Assembly (NCBI GenBank): GCA_963383645.1
Contig: OY726564.1
Coordinates: 116,644,915 to 116,708,914, forward strand
Source: Muscardinus avellanarius
Taxonomy: Eukaryota > Chordata > Mammalia > Rodentia > Gliridae
Direction of reading: 5' to 3'
DNA: 64,000 bases
Shown here: positions 33,744-44,739 of the stretch, in pieces
Position numbering within the stretch: the first letter of the stretch is position 1
Layout: every line of letters begins with the position of its first letter
Notes under the pieces: model-generated
Told to the model about the DNA's origin: nothing
Database searches by the model: none
What the model saw: only the letters and a program-made list of their open reading frames with translations
Program-made: the position numbers and the translations under genes

Positions 33744-34450
33744 CACATTGGTCTTATGGCCAGCCACATCTTCTTTGCCAGGTGACATCAGTACCTGTGG
33801 ATTTTTTGGAGCTCTCGTGCCCATGCCTCCACCTATCAGTAATGGAACCTTGCTTCTCTCCACGAATCACGCTTTGGTTTTCTTCTCTGTCATTCTCTTC
33901 GTGCTGGAGACTCTAGTACGATGTTGAACAGAAGCAGTGACAGCACTTTTGAAATCTTATTCCTGGTTTAAAGGAAATGCTTTTAAGGTTTTCTCATTAA
34001 GAATAATACTTGCTTAGAATTTTTGGAGATGTCTTTCATCAGGTTAAAGAAATTCCAAGTCTATTCCTAGTTTGCCAATTTTTGTTTCTTTAAATCAGGA
34101 ATAGGTGTTAAATTTTGTCAAAGGCCCCATTCGCCATCTATTTAATGACAGTGTGCTTTTCTTCTTGAATTTGTTAGTGTGATGACACTTATATGTGTGT
34201 GTGTTACGGGCACTAAACACAGGGGCACTCTCTCACAAAGCTACAAACCCAACTTTTTTTCTTATATATTTTGAGACAGGCTCTCACTAAGTTGCCCAGG
34301 CTAGCCTATAACTTATGATCCTCTTGCCTCAGGCAAGTTGTTGCAATCATAGGGCTGTGCCACAACACCTGGCCATTTATAGATTTTACAATGTTAAATC
34401 AACCTTCCTCTCCTAAAAAAAAGAAACCAACTTGGACGTGGAATATTTTG
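33744..34450 (-). mobile_element. Old L1 ORF2 fragment, right part
   Basis: Antisense ORF2 reverse-transcriptase region ('gtacgatgttgaacagaagcagtgacag', 'gttaaattttgtcaaaggcc'), the continuation of 30640-30894. It is interrupted by the SINE at 34193-34372. Confidence 0.6.
34193..34372 (-). mobile_element. Diverged B1-dID SINE
   Basis: 'gcactaaacacaggggcactctctcacaaagctac' is the mutated ID part and 'gttgcaatcatagggctgtgccacaacacctggcc' the mutated B1 head. Confidence 0.65.
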
Positions 34451-34471
34451 TTTTAAAAATTATATTGCAAT

Positions 34472-34656
34472 GCTGGGCGTGGTGGCGCACGCTTGTAATC
34501 CCCGCGCTTGGGAGGCAGAGACAGGAGGATCGCGCAGGTTCGAAGCCAGCCGCGCTGGCGTAAGAGACCCTGTTTCAAAAATATAAAATAGGTCTGGGAG
34601 TGTAGCCCGGAGGTAGAAGGGCTTCCAGGAACCCCAGTACCACCAAAAAAAAAAAA
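34472..34656 (+). mobile_element. B1-dID SINE, 'cccgcgcttgggagg' subtype
   Basis: Perfect duplication aattatattgcaat at 34458-34471 and 34657-34670. CpG-rich and little decayed. Confidence 0.9.
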
Positions 34657-34776
34657 ATTATATTGCAATAATATGGTCCTTGCAAGATTAGTAGAAATCA
34701 CCTATTATACTGTGTGGGTCTGGCATTTTACTCTGAGGTATTGCTTCAATACCTCTGTTACAGAAAATATAGGCTA

Positions 34777-34973
34777 TTTTTTTTCTTTTTTTGTGGTACT
34801 GGGGATTGAACCTAGGTACATTTTACCTCTGCTACACCCCTGGCCCTATTTTATTTTTATTTTTTTTTTAAAATAGGATCTCACTAAGTTGCTAAGGCTG
34901 GCTTTGAACCTATGGTCCTCCTGTCTCAGCCTCCAAGTACTGGGATTACAAGAGTGTGCCATTATGCCCAGCT
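34777..34973 (-). mobile_element. B1-dID SINE
   Basis: Antisense ID ('gtggtactggggattgaacctaggtacattttacctctg') and B1 head ending 'cattatgcccagct'. Confidence 0.85.
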
Positions 34974-35132
34974 TCTATTTTTGTGAGACATTTCTAGTAT
35001 AATTTTCCAAAATTTTGTTTCTAATACTAAGTCTTCAAATGCACTGGGACAAAATGTTTATAAGTATTGCTGTAATTTTTAACTCTGCTGAGCTAAGCCT
35101 CCTTTTATATTCTTTATGTTTTCTGCATCTAT

Positions 35133-35340
35133 TTTTCTTTTTTGTGGCACTGGGGATAAAACCCAGGGGCATTGTACCCCTGAGCTCCACCCCAAGCCCT
35201 ATTTTTTATTCTTTATTTTGAAACAGGGTCTCTCTGAGTTGCAGAGGGCCTAAGTAGCTGAGGCTGTCCTCGAACCACAATCCTCCTGTCTCAGCCTCCT
35301 GAATGCTGGGATTACAAGCGTGCGCCACCACGCCCGGCTT
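35133..35340 (-). mobile_element. B1-dID SINE
   Basis: Antisense, complete. The head retains the CpG-rich 'aagcgtgcgccaccacgcccggc'. Confidence 0.87.
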
Positions 35341-35379
35341 CTTTTTCTTTTTGCATGATTCACACCAACAGTTCTATCT

Positions 35380-35582
35380 ATGGTCTTTTCAGAGAGTGGA
35401 CCTGAGCTTCTGTGGAGTCTATCATATCCTTTTTTATTTTGTTTCCAGTTTCACTGGTGTTTACTCTTATCACCTTCCTTCTATTTTTCATAGGCTTATT
35501 ATTTGTTCTTTTCCTAGCTTAAGTTGTATATTTAGTGGCTTAATTTTCTTCCCTTCTTTTCTTGTACTGCATTTTCTCTCAA
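35380..35582 (-). mobile_element. L1 ORF2 fragment, left of the ARPC5L retrocopy
   Basis: Antisense ORF2-like ('tcataggcttattatttgttcttttcctagcttaagttgta'). Similar antisense L1 sequence appears to resume at about 36640-36760, so the retrocopy probably landed in an old L1. Confidence 0.5.
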
Positions 35583-36630
35583 TTTTTTTTTTTTTACTAA
35601 TAAGCCAAGAGCTTTATTGATGCAGCAGGCACTTTACAGCAAATGAACCCAAGAGTCTGCCTTCTGTGGGAAGACAGCGTGTTTGCACAAACTCTTGGGT
35701 TTTTTCCACTTCCAAAAAACAGCTCCTTTTCACCATGGCCCTTGGATCTGCACCTGCCCAAATCACCCCACCCCCACTTTAAATAGGCAGTGCACACATG
35801 TACACCTGACTGAGACTGGCCAGCCACTCTGCAGACAGTCAGGCGTCAGCTCTGTTACCTTGTAGACAAAGGCAGACTCTCAGATCCTGCAAAGGATTTA
35901 GGAAACTGTAAGGTTTCTCCCTCCACCTCAAAAATAAAGTACATTTCAGCAGACATGTCCTGAAATACTTGGTCGGGAGTTCTAGGAAGACGGTCCATTG
36001 GCATCTCTCTTCACCAGCCTGGGCATCCAAATTCTTCTCAAGGTAACATTAAGTCTTTTTAAACAGTCTTTCCTGCTGTAAGAACTCTTATAATGGAGCC
36101 TCGTCCTCCAACAGCTAAGGCCTTTTCGTGCCACTGGAGTAACACTGTGCCGCTATTTTCTGTGGGCTTCTCAAACCCTTTATAAATGTACTTCATTAAC
36201 AAGTCAATGCCATTTCTGTCCAGTGACTGCACAGCCTGCTCAATTTCGCTGCTCTTAAAGTTTGTGAGCACTTTCAGCACCACGCCCTGGGCATGCTCCT
36301 TCACAGCTTGATTCTTGGTATTGACTGGAGAGTTCCGCAAGGCTGCATGAAACGCCCGAAGCATGTCCCCTTGCCACAGGAGCCCGTCCACCTCGCTGGG
36401 GTCCGGGCCTGGCTGTCCCGCCGCCGCCGCCTCCTCCTGCTCGTCCACGAATTTGTTCTCGTCCAACTCGTCGATGTCCACCCGGCAGAAGCGCGAGGAC
36501 AGCGTGTTCCAGGCCACGGCTAGAGCTCCGCACCCGCTCAGCCGGCTCCGCTCCCGGCCCGACCTCGGCTCCGCTCCGCTCAGTGCCGGCTCCGGCTCGG
36601 GGACGGGAAGCAGCCACCTCTCCCAATGTT
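35583..36630 (-). pseudogene. ARPC5L: Processed retrocopy of ARPC5L with intact frame
   Basis: On the - strand an intronless copy runs from a GC-rich 5'UTR (about 36630-36518) through a 152-codon frame (36517-36059) to a 3'UTR. An AATAAA lies at 35618-35613 and a 13-base A tail at 35595-35583. The protein reads like ARPC5L (Arp2/3 complex subunit 5-like): [17 protein letters not shown] near the N terminus, [20 protein letters not shown], and [20 protein letters not shown]. The parent gene has introns, so a contiguous copy plus poly(A) indicates retroposition. Trp3, Cys11, Trp48 and His75 stand where I recall Arg in the parent, the signature of CpG decay; Gly149 replaces Arg in the C-terminal TARKTV. 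These suggest weak constraint despite the open frame. A functional retrogene is the alternative. Confidence 0.88.
35613..35618 (-). terminator. Polyadenylation signal carried by the ARPC5L retrocopy
   Basis: AATAAA on the - strand, 17 bases before the A tail at 35595-35583, exactly as expected for a reverse-transcribed mRNA. Confidence 0.85.
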
Positions 36631-36639
36631 CATTAAGTA

Positions 36640-36765
36640 AGATGTAGAGTTTGCATTAGGTCCAGCAGAATTCTATCATCGTTTAGCCCTAAGTAGTTCT
36701 GGAATTCCACTGTGACTTTTAGATGTCTGTGGGCTTTGAAACTTTTAAAGAACATACCCTGAGGT
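36640..36765 (-). mobile_element. L1 fragment, right of the ARPC5L retrocopy
   Basis: Antisense L1-like sequence ('tctggaattccactgtgacttttagatg'). Diverged; the assignment is tentative. Confidence 0.35.
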
Positions 36766-37145
36766 GTCAGCTCCCCCATCGCTGTGGTCAAGACACGTGA
36801 GGAGAACAATTGGGAGAGAAAAGGTTTCTTGGAGCTCCTGGCAAAGCACTGACGGTGGTGGTGGTGGCGGTGGCGCAGGAGCTTGAAGGGATGCTACTGT
36901 GGCATCCTGGAGGACAGACGCAGAAGATAGAAGGGGCCTGTGGCCACATCCAGTCCCCAAGAGCACACCCCCAGTGATCTTCCTGGCCAGCCATGGCCCC
37001 TCTGCTATGTGGACACCCAACGAATCCATTCAGAGCTTTAACCTATCAACGGGATACCCACTGACGAGATTAGCACCTCTGAACACCATGCATCAACTAA
37101 TCATGAGCTTTCCTAGGGACATCTTATAACAAACCATAGCTGATG
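36766..37145 (-). mobile_element. MaLR-type LTR, antisense, diverged
   Basis: 'gagaaaaggtttcttggagctcctgg' at the left and 'cattcagagctttaacctatcaac', then 'tcttataacaaaccata' at the right, follow the order of an antisense MaLR LTR. A short GGT/GGC repeat lies at 36855-36875. Confidence 0.4.
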
Positions 37146-37249
37146 AATTAGGAGTGGAAAAAGAACACGATTGCATGTCAAATCCCTTGAAATTTACTGG
37201 AAAATGTTTCATGGCTTGGCCCATTACCATTTTTAAAAAAAGTTCCTTA

Positions 37250-37463
37250 TGCCGGGCGTGGTGGCGCACGGTTGTAATCCCCGCGCTTGGGAGGCGGAGA
37301 CAGGAGGATCGCGCTGGTTTGGAGCCAGCCCCGCTGGCTTAAGAGACCCTGTTTCCAAATAAAAAATATAAAATAGGTCTGGGAGTGTAGCCCGTGGGAG
37401 TGTATCCCGGAGGTAGAAGGGCTTCCAGGAACCCCAGTACCACCACAAAAAAAAAAAAAAAAA
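37250..37463 (+). mobile_element. B1-dID SINE, 'cccgcgcttgggagg' subtype
   Basis: CpG-rich head with the ID subtype that carries the partly duplicated 'gggagtgtagcccgtgggagtgtatccc', followed by an A-rich tail. Flanked by aaaaagttcctta/aaaagttccttg. Confidence 0.88.
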
Positions 37464-37755
37464 AGTTCCTTGTGTTACATAAATGTGATTAATAAATTGT
37501 CCATTAGGTCAACTTTGTTAAAGTTTTCAAGTATTCTATTTACTGAACATTTCTGTGCTTGACTTGTCAATAATAAATTTATGTATAAATCCTTTAGCAT
37601 GATTGTCTAGTTTTCTTACATCTATTACTTTTTCATAATTCTTGTTTTAGGTATATAAAGAAAAAACTGATTTGTATCTTAAAACAGTTTGTTAGTATGA
37701 TTTTGACAGATTTGGGAGGACCGGTATTTCTCTGGTATATATACACGTGTGTGCT

Positions 37756-37881
37756 GGGATTATAGGCATGTGCCACCATGCCCATTTGTGTACGTGTGTG
37801 TGTTACTGGAAATAGAAGTCAGGACCTGCCTTGCACATGCGAGGAAAGTACTTTACCACTGAGCTGCACCCCCAGTCTCAA
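37756..37881 (-). mobile_element. SINE fragment (B1 head plus ID-like tail)
   Basis: 'tgctgggattataggcatgtgccaccatgccc' is the antisense B1 head. It precedes rather than follows the ID-like block ('gttactggaaatagaagtcagg...ccactgagctgcacccccag'), so two SINE remnants are probably abutted here. Confidence 0.6.
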
Positions 37882-37917
37882 AATGTCATTTTAAAATACA
37901 CCTCAACATTGACCATC

Positions 37918-38136
37918 TAGACTGGGAGTTGAACTTTTTCTAGAAAGAGTCAGATAGCAAATATTTCAGGTTTCAAAGGACGTACAGTTCCAATTAATTC
38001 TGCTCTTGTAGAGTAGAACTAACCATAGAGAATACTTAAACAAATGGTATGGCTGTATTCCAGTAACACCTGTTACCAAAAAGTGCTGGTAATCCAGCTT
38101 TGGACAGAAAATCACAGCTTGCCAATCCCCGATTAG
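37918..38136. mobile_element. hAT-Charlie-like DNA transposon fragment
   Basis: 'gaactttttctagaaagagtcagatagcaaatatttcagg' and 'ggctgtattccagtaac' resemble a common mammalian hAT-Charlie non-autonomous element ('aactttttctgtaaagggccagatagtaaatatt'). The 3' half is diverged. Confidence 0.5.
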
Positions 38137-38439
38137 AGAGTGAGGTTTACCAATTTATTTGACATATTGCTTCTTGTATTTGTTTTAACTTCATTTTCCT
38201 TCTTATTGGGGAACATTCTCTAGTAGTTCTTTGAGAAAAGGGATTAAGAGTGATAAGCTTCAAATTTTTGTATGGTAAAAATGACTTTAAGGTCATGCAT
38301 AATGACATTTTGGCAGAGGATAGACCACAGGTATGGTGGCAACACAAGATGGTACCCTCTAGTGGCACCATGGGGTCTTTGTCTGTATAAACACACCCTG
38401 TGATGTTCACACAGGGACAACCCTGCTTAAGGACACACT

Positions 38440-38545
38440 TTTCAAAGTGCAAGTACAGCCCATGGAGTGGGAGAAAATATTCACAACTCACTCACCTGAC
38501 AAGGGTCTAGAATTCAGAATACATGCAGCCCTCTCACTGTCTGAG
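38440..38545 (+). mobile_element. L1 ORF2 C-terminal fragment
   Basis: 'cccatggagtgggagaaaatattcacaac...ctgacaagggtctagaattcagaat' matches the sense-strand L1 ORF2 segment 'gaatgggagaaaatatttgc...ctgataagggg'. Confidence 0.55.
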
Positions 38546-39055
38546 GTGAGGGTCACCTTCTCCCAAACACAGAGGGCAGCAGAGAGCAGCCAGCACTGGC
38601 ATGGAGGCTGTACCCAGCTATCCAGGACCTCACCACACAAGGAGCAGGTTGGCAATGACATGAGAGCCATAGATTGCAAGATGCTATTTAGGACTTTTAT
38701 AGCTAGAGAGGAGAAGTCAATGCCTGGCTTCAAAGGACAGACGGGGACCCTTCTGTTAAGAAACTACTGTACCTGATGGCTCAAAGTGGAAGCCACAGCT
38801 CAGTTAGCCATTCTGAAAATCCCAGGGCAGGGCCCCTAACAATTATGCTAAATGTGTATGTTCATGTGAGCTGCAAATGAAACAACACAGCTTAGAGGAC
38901 ACCTCTGTTTACGTTTCACTGAATAGGCCACTGCTGAGACCTACTGTTCAGGAAAAGTTTCCTTTCAAAGTATGATTGCTTCCTAAGAATGTACCTGGTC
39001 ATGCAAGACAGAGCTGGACACGATTAATGTTGTTTTCATACTAACACAGTATCAG
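38546..39055. other. Intergenic stretch, no gene recognised
   Basis: Unique-looking sequence. Nothing is supported beyond the adjoining L1 pieces. Confidence 0.35.
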
Positions 39056-39059
39056 TTCT

Positions 39060-39714
39060 GCAGATCATGAAGCAGTGATTTTTACTTTCAAGTGTTTCTT
39101 AAGAAATTTTTGTACAGTACCTGTATGTTGGAGTGTTGGTCCTATGCCATCTTCTAGCAGTTTCAAAATTTTGGGTCTAAATCCTAGGTCCTTGATCAAT
39201 CTTGAGTTGACTCTTGTATAAGGTGAGAAGCTGGGGTTTAATTCCATTCTTCTACATATAGAAAACCAGTTTTCATACCAACATTGTTGAAAAGGCTGTC
39301 TTCTCTCCAGGGTATGCTTTTGGCACTTTTATAAAAAATCAGCTCGTTATAAACAAGGTTTGGTTTCTGAGTCTTATATTTGATTGCACTGGTGTCTACT
39401 TTTGTGCCAATACCATGCTGTTTTTATTACTATCACTTTGCAATATAATTTGGAGTTAGGTATTGTGTTGCCTCCAGGATGGTTCTTATTACTGAGAATT
39501 GCTCTGAATATTCTGGGCCTTCTGTGTTCCCATATGAATTTTAGAACTGACCTCTAAATCTGTGAAGGATGGCCTGGTATTTTAATAGTGGTTACACTGA
39601 ATATACAGACTGCCTTTGGTAGGATGGCCATTCTGATTATTCTGCCTGCTTAAGAGCATGGGAGGTCTTTCTATCTTCTCAAATCTCCTTCAACTTCCTT
39701 CTCTAGTGATTTTA
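39060..39714 (-). mobile_element. L1 ORF2 fragment, interrupted by an LTR
   Basis: Antisense ORF2 ('aaaccagttttcataccaacattgttgaaaaggctgtcttctctcc', 'ccaataccatgctgtttttattac'). It continues at 40115 after the LTR insertion. Confidence 0.8.
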
Positions 39715-40114
39715 TGTCGGGGCCCACTCGGCTGGACCGAGGTGGCACCCAGGCTTGTTGCCAGCGTGGACTCAAGATGGCGCCTGGGCTTGCAGCCAAG
39801 TCACGAGGCTCACGAGGCTGGCGGTGCCCTGAGCCTGCGCAGTGAGCCCTCTCAGGCGCCTTACGGATGATTAGTGACGCAGCGCCTCGTGCTACCACCT
39901 GCCCGCCCAGGAGAAGGTTGAAAAATGCGCATGCCCTAGCGGGGAAGGGAGGAGGGTTGGTGGAGTGATGAGGGAGGGGATAGAAGACTGATGTTGTTTT
40001 TACCTGAGAGGGCGTTGAGAGAGCATTAAAGAGGAAGGAGCTTCATCAACAGAGTCAGCGTTCGTGTGTTTCTTCCCTAGGCTCTGCTGGTCAGAGCCCT
40101 AGGGACGCGAGATC
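39715..40114. mobile_element. Solo LTR, ERV class II (IAP-like) candidate
   Basis: A 400-base CpG-containing block interrupts the L1 cleanly, with TTTTA on both sides (39710-39714 and 40115-40119). It starts TGTCGGGGCCC and contains 'caagatggcgcctgggc' and an ATTAAA near 40025. It ends 'cagagccctagggacgcgagatc', so the expected terminal CA is not obvious. No internal retroviral sequence is present, as expected after LTR-LTR recombination. The family assignment is an inference. Confidence 0.6.
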
Positions 40115-40625
40115 TTTTATCTCCTTGATTAAATTTATCCCTAGGTAGTTTATTCTTTTGAGGTTACTGTGAGTGGGATTGTTCCCTGGATTTTTCAATG
40201 GAGTGATTATTGGCATATAGGAATGCTAATGATTCTCACAAGTTGGTTTTGTATTTAGCTGCTTTGCTGAAGGTACTTATCACTTCTACAAGTCTTCTGG
40301 TTAAGTTTATCTTCTAAATAAAGCATGTCATTAGCAAACAAAGGAAAGTTCAGTTCTATTTGTAGTTCTGATTCTCTTCTCCTGTCTTATTGCTGAGGCT
40401 GGAGTTTCAAGTACTATACTGAATAGGAGTGGTGACAGCCCTAATTTCTCCGGCATTTTCCTTTTATCATGAAAGGGTGTTGGATTTTGTCAAATGATTT
40501 TCTGCATCTATTGAGACTGAATCATATGATAATTCCACGTTGAACTTTGAGGGGAAGAGCCAAATTGGTTTCCATAGCAGCCACACTAATTTACATTTCC
40601 ACTAGCAATGTCTGAGGGTTCTAAT
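40115..40625 (-). mobile_element. L1 ORF2 fragment, continuation
   Basis: Antisense ORF2 ('tctccttgattaaatttatccctaggtag', 'ggtgttggattttgtcaaatgattttctgcatctattgag'). The end near 40550-40625 looks like L1-derived sequence from another region. Confidence 0.8.
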
Positions 40626-40639
40626 TTATCCATAGTCTC

Positions 40640-40772
40640 ACTTTTTTCTGGTACTGGGAATTAACCCAAGGGCATTATACCTCTGAGCTATACCCCAGCC
40701 CTTATTTTGTGGTAATGGGGATTATTACACCCAGGGGTATTCTACCTCTAAACTACACACTCCAGCCCAATT

Positions 40773-40823
<51 letters not shown>

Positions 40824-41275
40824 CGGGTCTGGGGATGGAACCCAGGGGCATTTGACCTCTGAGCCACACCCCCTGCCCTATTTTTATTCTTTATTTTTAA
40901 ACTGGGTCTCACTAAGTTGCGGAGGGCCTCACTAAGTAGCTGAGACTGTCCGTGAACCGCGATCCTCTAGTCTCAGCCTCCCGAATGCTGGGATTACAAG
41001 CGTGTGCCACCACGCCCGGCCCAATTTTATTTTTTGTTTTGAAACAGGATTTCACTAGGTTGTTGAGAGTCTTACTTGCTGTGGCTTTGAACCTGCAATC
41101 CTCTTGTCTTAGCCTCCTCAGTACTGGAATTACATGCATGTGCCCATGCCTGGCTTATTTTTTGAAAGAATGTCTCACTAAATTGCTGGGGCTGACCTGG
41201 AACCCGTGATCCTCCTGTCTCAGCGTCCTAAGTACTGGGATTAGAGGTGTGTACCACTGTGTGTGGCTTTATTTT
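40640..41275 (-). mobile_element. Cluster of nested B1-dID SINEs
   Basis: Three ID blocks (about 40645, 40705 and 40825, each 'ggtactggg..' or 'ctggggatggaacccaggggcat'-like) and three B1 heads ending near 41020, 41155 and 41270 are all antisense. Later SINEs apparently inserted into the tails and the middle of earlier ones. An (ATTT)n tract lies inside. Confidence 0.8.
40772..40823 (+). repeat. (ATTT)n microsatellite
   Basis: About 13 tetranucleotide units, expanded from a SINE tail. Confidence 0.95.
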
Positions 41276-41539
41276 CCACTTTTTGATGATAATCATCATA
41301 GTAGTATCTGATTTTTCACTTGCACTTACTGATGATGAGCATTCTTTTAAAATATATATTGGTGCATAATTGTGCACAATAGTGGGATTCATTGTAAAAT
41401 ATTCATATACGCACGTAACGTAGTTTGGTCAATTTCATTCCTCAGTACTTTCCCTTGCTCTCCCCCTTGTGCTTTTCAAAATGAGTTTTAGAACTGCTTT
41501 ATCTATTCTGTGATGAATGCCATTGACATTTCCCCCCTT

Positions 41540-41697
41540 TGTGGTGTGAGAGTTAAGCCCAGGGGCATTCTATCTCCAAGATACACCTGACATTTTTTTA
41601 AATTTGGAAACAGGGTTTGCTAAGTTGTTGAGTCCTTTGCTAGATTGCTGAAGCTGGCTCTGAATCACAGGTGTGTGCCACTACACTAAGTGATTAA
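41540..41697 (-). mobile_element. Diverged B1-dID SINE
   Basis: 'gtggtgtgagagttaagcccaggggcattctatctcc' is the ID part and 'gaatcacaggtgtgtgccactacactaag' a shortened B1 head. Confidence 0.7.
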
Positions 41698-42476
41698 ATC
41701 TATGTATTTCTTTTGGTAATATGGCCACTTTAATAATATTAATTCTGCCTATCCATGAACATGGGCGATATTCCAATTATTTATTCAATGTTTTCAGTGT
41801 TCGATATTTGCTGTAGAGGTCTTTTACCTCTCCAGTTAAGATTTATTCCTGTTATTTTTCTCTCTTGAGACTATTTTGCATGGAATTGTTTTCCTAATTT
41901 TTCAGCAGGCTCACCATTTGTGTACAGAAAAGCTTTTGCCTTTTTATGTTGATTTTGAATCCTGCTACTTTGCTAAACTTATCAGCACTAAACGTTTTTT
42001 GGTGGAGTTTTTAGGTCTTCTAAGTATAGGATCATATCATCTGCAAATGACTTCTTCCTTTCCTATTTGAATTCTTTTGATTTCTTTCTCTTGCCAAGTT
42101 GTTGGTTTAAAAGGTCAAGTACCGTATTGAGTAAGAATGATGAAGTAGACATCCTTATAGTATTCCTGGTTTTAGATGAAATGCTTTCAGGTTTTCCACG
42201 TTCATTGATTTTAGCTTTACATTTGTCAAATATATAATGTTGAGGTAAGTTTTTTCTATCCCTATTTTCCTCATTTTTTCTTAAAATCATGAACAGATGC
42301 TGAACTTTGTCAAAGATTTTTCTTACATGAATTGAGATGATGTGATTTTTGTCCTTAATTCTATTTATCTGAATTGATTAGTATACATAGAACCATCCTT
42401 GGATTCGTAGACTCAAACCAACTTGATCATGATATATGATCTTAAGATGTTTTTGTGTGTGTATTGCTAAGATTTT

Positions 42477-42669
42477 TTTTTTTTTTTGGTGGTACTGGGG
42501 TTCCTGGAAACCCTTCATCATCCAGGCTACACTCCCAGACCCATTTTATATTTTTTTATTTGGAAACAGGGTCTCTTAAGCCAGCAAGGCTGGCTTCGAG
42601 GCAGTGCAATCCTCCTGTCTCCGCCTCCCAAGCATGGGGATTACAAGTGTGTGCCACCACGCCCGGCTG
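42477..42669 (-). mobile_element. B1-dID SINE, 'cccgcgcttgggagg' subtype, inside L1
   Basis: Perfect duplication attgctaagatttt at 42463-42476 and 42670-42683. Confidence 0.9.
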
Positions 42670-43643
42670 ATTGCTAAGATTTTGGTATTTATGTTCATCA
42701 GGGATACTGACCTGTAGTTCTCTTTTCTTGATGTATCCTTATCTGGTTTTGGTACCAGGGTGATACTGGCTTCATAGGATGAGTTTGTTTCCTTCTCCCT
42801 CCTGCTGGTTCATGAAGTAATTACAGAAGCACTGGTGTTGGTTCTTAAGAGACCTGGCAGAATCCAGGTGAGGATGCATCTGGGTCCGGGGCTTTTCTTT
42901 GTTGGAAGTCTTTTTTGTTACTGCTCCATTCTCATTGCTTGCTGTCAGTATGTTTATGATTTCTATATCCTCTTGGCTTGATTTGGGCTGGATATACATG
43001 TCTAAGAGTGTGCCCACTTCCAGATTTCCCCATTTATTGGAATGTAAGTTTTCAAAACAGCTCCTAATGATCTTTTGAATTCTGGTGATATCTATGGTGA
43101 CATTTCCATTTTAATCTCTATTTTTATTAATTCGGGTCTTCTCTTTCATTTGGCTAGTCTAAGGGTTGCTTGTATTTATCCTTTCAAAAAACCAACTCTT
43201 TGTTCCACTGATCCTTTGTATTGGTTTTGTATTCTACATTTAATTAATTTTAGTTCTGAATTTCTTTCCTTCTTTCTGCACGTTTTGCAACTGGTTTGTT
43301 CTTGTTTTTTAGAACCTTATGATGCATTAATAGGTTTACTTGGGATCATTCTGAGACTTTTATGTAGGCACTCACAGCTATAAACTTTCATCTTAGAACT
43401 ATGTTCATGCTATCCCAGCATTTTTTGTATGTTGTATCTGTTTTTCATTTGATTCTGAGATTTTTAAAATTTCTTCTGATATCTTGTATGACCCATTCAT
43501 TATTCATCATTCAACAGCAGTGATTTTAAGAAAATACAATATCTTAGCTTATAGACTATGAATTGTTTCTTGTTCAAACATCTAGTATTGGAAATAAAAA
43601 GGGAGATAAAGGGCAGGGTAGTGTGTTAAAAACATGGTCTTTG

Positions 43644-43860
43644 AGGTCAGGTGTGGTGCACATTTGTAATCCCAGTACTTGGGAGGTTGAGACAAGAGGA
43701 ACCCAGGTTCAAGGATAGCCTCAGCAAGTAGTGAGGCCCTGATCAACTTAGCTAGATCCTGTTTCAAAATAAAAATAAAATAGGGCTGTGGTGTAGTTCA
43801 GAGGTAAAATGGTCCTGGGTTCACTCCCTGGTATCACCACCATCCATCACAACAAAGAAA
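43644..43860 (+). mobile_element. B1-dID SINE
   Basis: The near-duplicate catggtctttga / catggtctttgg flanks it (43633 and 43865). The B1 head is mutated and the A-rich tail is interrupted. Confidence 0.8.
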
Positions 43861-44082
43861 AAGCCATGGTCTTTGGAATCAGAAATCCTAGCTGAGAAGA
43901 ATAGTCTTTCACTTAGTAGCTATGTGACCTCAGAGGGTTTTTTTTTTTTTTTTTTTGGCCTATAAAATGGAGGTATCTTCCTCCTGCAGAGTGATGATGG
44001 CTTTCCCAAGATATATACCATCCATAAAGTACATACTCAGTAGTCAGTAAAGCAAAACATAAATGTATAAAAAAAAATTCTG

Positions 44083-44275
44083 GCTGGGCCTGCTGGTGCG
44101 TGCACACTGTAATTTTGGTACTTAAAAGGTTCAAACAGGAGGATCATAGGTTCAAGGCCAGCCTCAACAACTTAATAGGACCCTGTTTCAAAATAAAAAC
44201 CAAAATGGGGCTGTAGGTGTAGTCTAGAGGTAGAACACCCCTAAGTTCAATACCCAGTACCACAAAACACAAAAC
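44083..44275 (+). mobile_element. Diverged B1-dID SINE
   Basis: 'ggctgggcctgctggtgcgtgcacactgtaattttgg' head and 'ggctgtaggtgtagtctagaggtagaacacccc' ID tail. Confidence 0.75.
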
Positions 44276-44284
44276 AAAACTCTG

Positions 44285-44715
44285 TGTACACAATGGAATT
44301 TTACTTAGCCATAAATATAAAACAAAATTATGTCATTTGTAGGAAAATGGATGGAACTAGGGAATATTATGCTAAGAGAGATTAGCAAGTCTCAAAAAAT
44401 GAAGGGTTGTATGTTTTTTCTCATGAGTACAAGCTAGAGAGAAATGAGAAAGCAGAAAGACTTCAGAGGAATGAGGGCAGTGCCAGTGGACAGCAGGAGG
44501 GCTGTGGGAGGGAGGAGGAGGGGAGGAGGACTTAACGAAGGAACCGTTCAAATAGTGCTATGAAGCTATCAACACCAATGTCAACAGTATGTATGGGGAA
44601 GGGGAGAGAAGGGGTGAGACCCCGAGAGAAGCAACCAAACGCTGTGTGCCTGCTTCTATCGCTTGAATCTCGTTAGGATGTACAATTACAATGCACCAAT
44701 AAAGTGTCTAGTAAA
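44285..44715 (+). mobile_element. L1 3' end, sense
   Basis: 'acacaatggaattttacttagccata', 'ggaaaatggatggaactagggaatattatgctaag' and the 3'UTR ending 'ggatgtacaattacaatgcaccaataaagtg' are the last part of ORF2 and the 3'UTR of an L1. Confidence 0.8.
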
Positions 44716-44739
44716 AGCTAATTTGAAATAAATGTTTGA

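Larger units (their letters stand above)
41345..43560 (-). mobile_element. L1 (3'UTR plus ORF2 reverse-transcriptase region), antisense, with nested SINEs
   Basis: The 3'UTR-like 'atattggtgcataattgtgcacaatagtgggattc' at about 41358 is followed by a long antisense ORF2 region (41700-43560). Recognisable parts include 'tataggatcatatcatctgcaaatga', 'gttttggtaccagggtgatactggcttcataggatgag' and 'ggatgcatctgggtccggggcttttctttgttgg'. All frames are broken. SINEs at 41540-41697 and 42477-42669 interrupt it. Confidence 0.88.

Noticed and set aside
36255..36626. 123-codon frame over the 5' part of the ARPC5L copy
   Set aside because: It is in a different frame, driven by the GC-rich 5'UTR and N-terminal Ala codons; the true frame is 36517-36059.
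41876..43383. L1 ORF2 protein-coding frame
   Set aside because: ORF2-like segments are antisense, frameshifted and interrupted by SINEs; no intact endonuclease or reverse-transcriptase frame exists.
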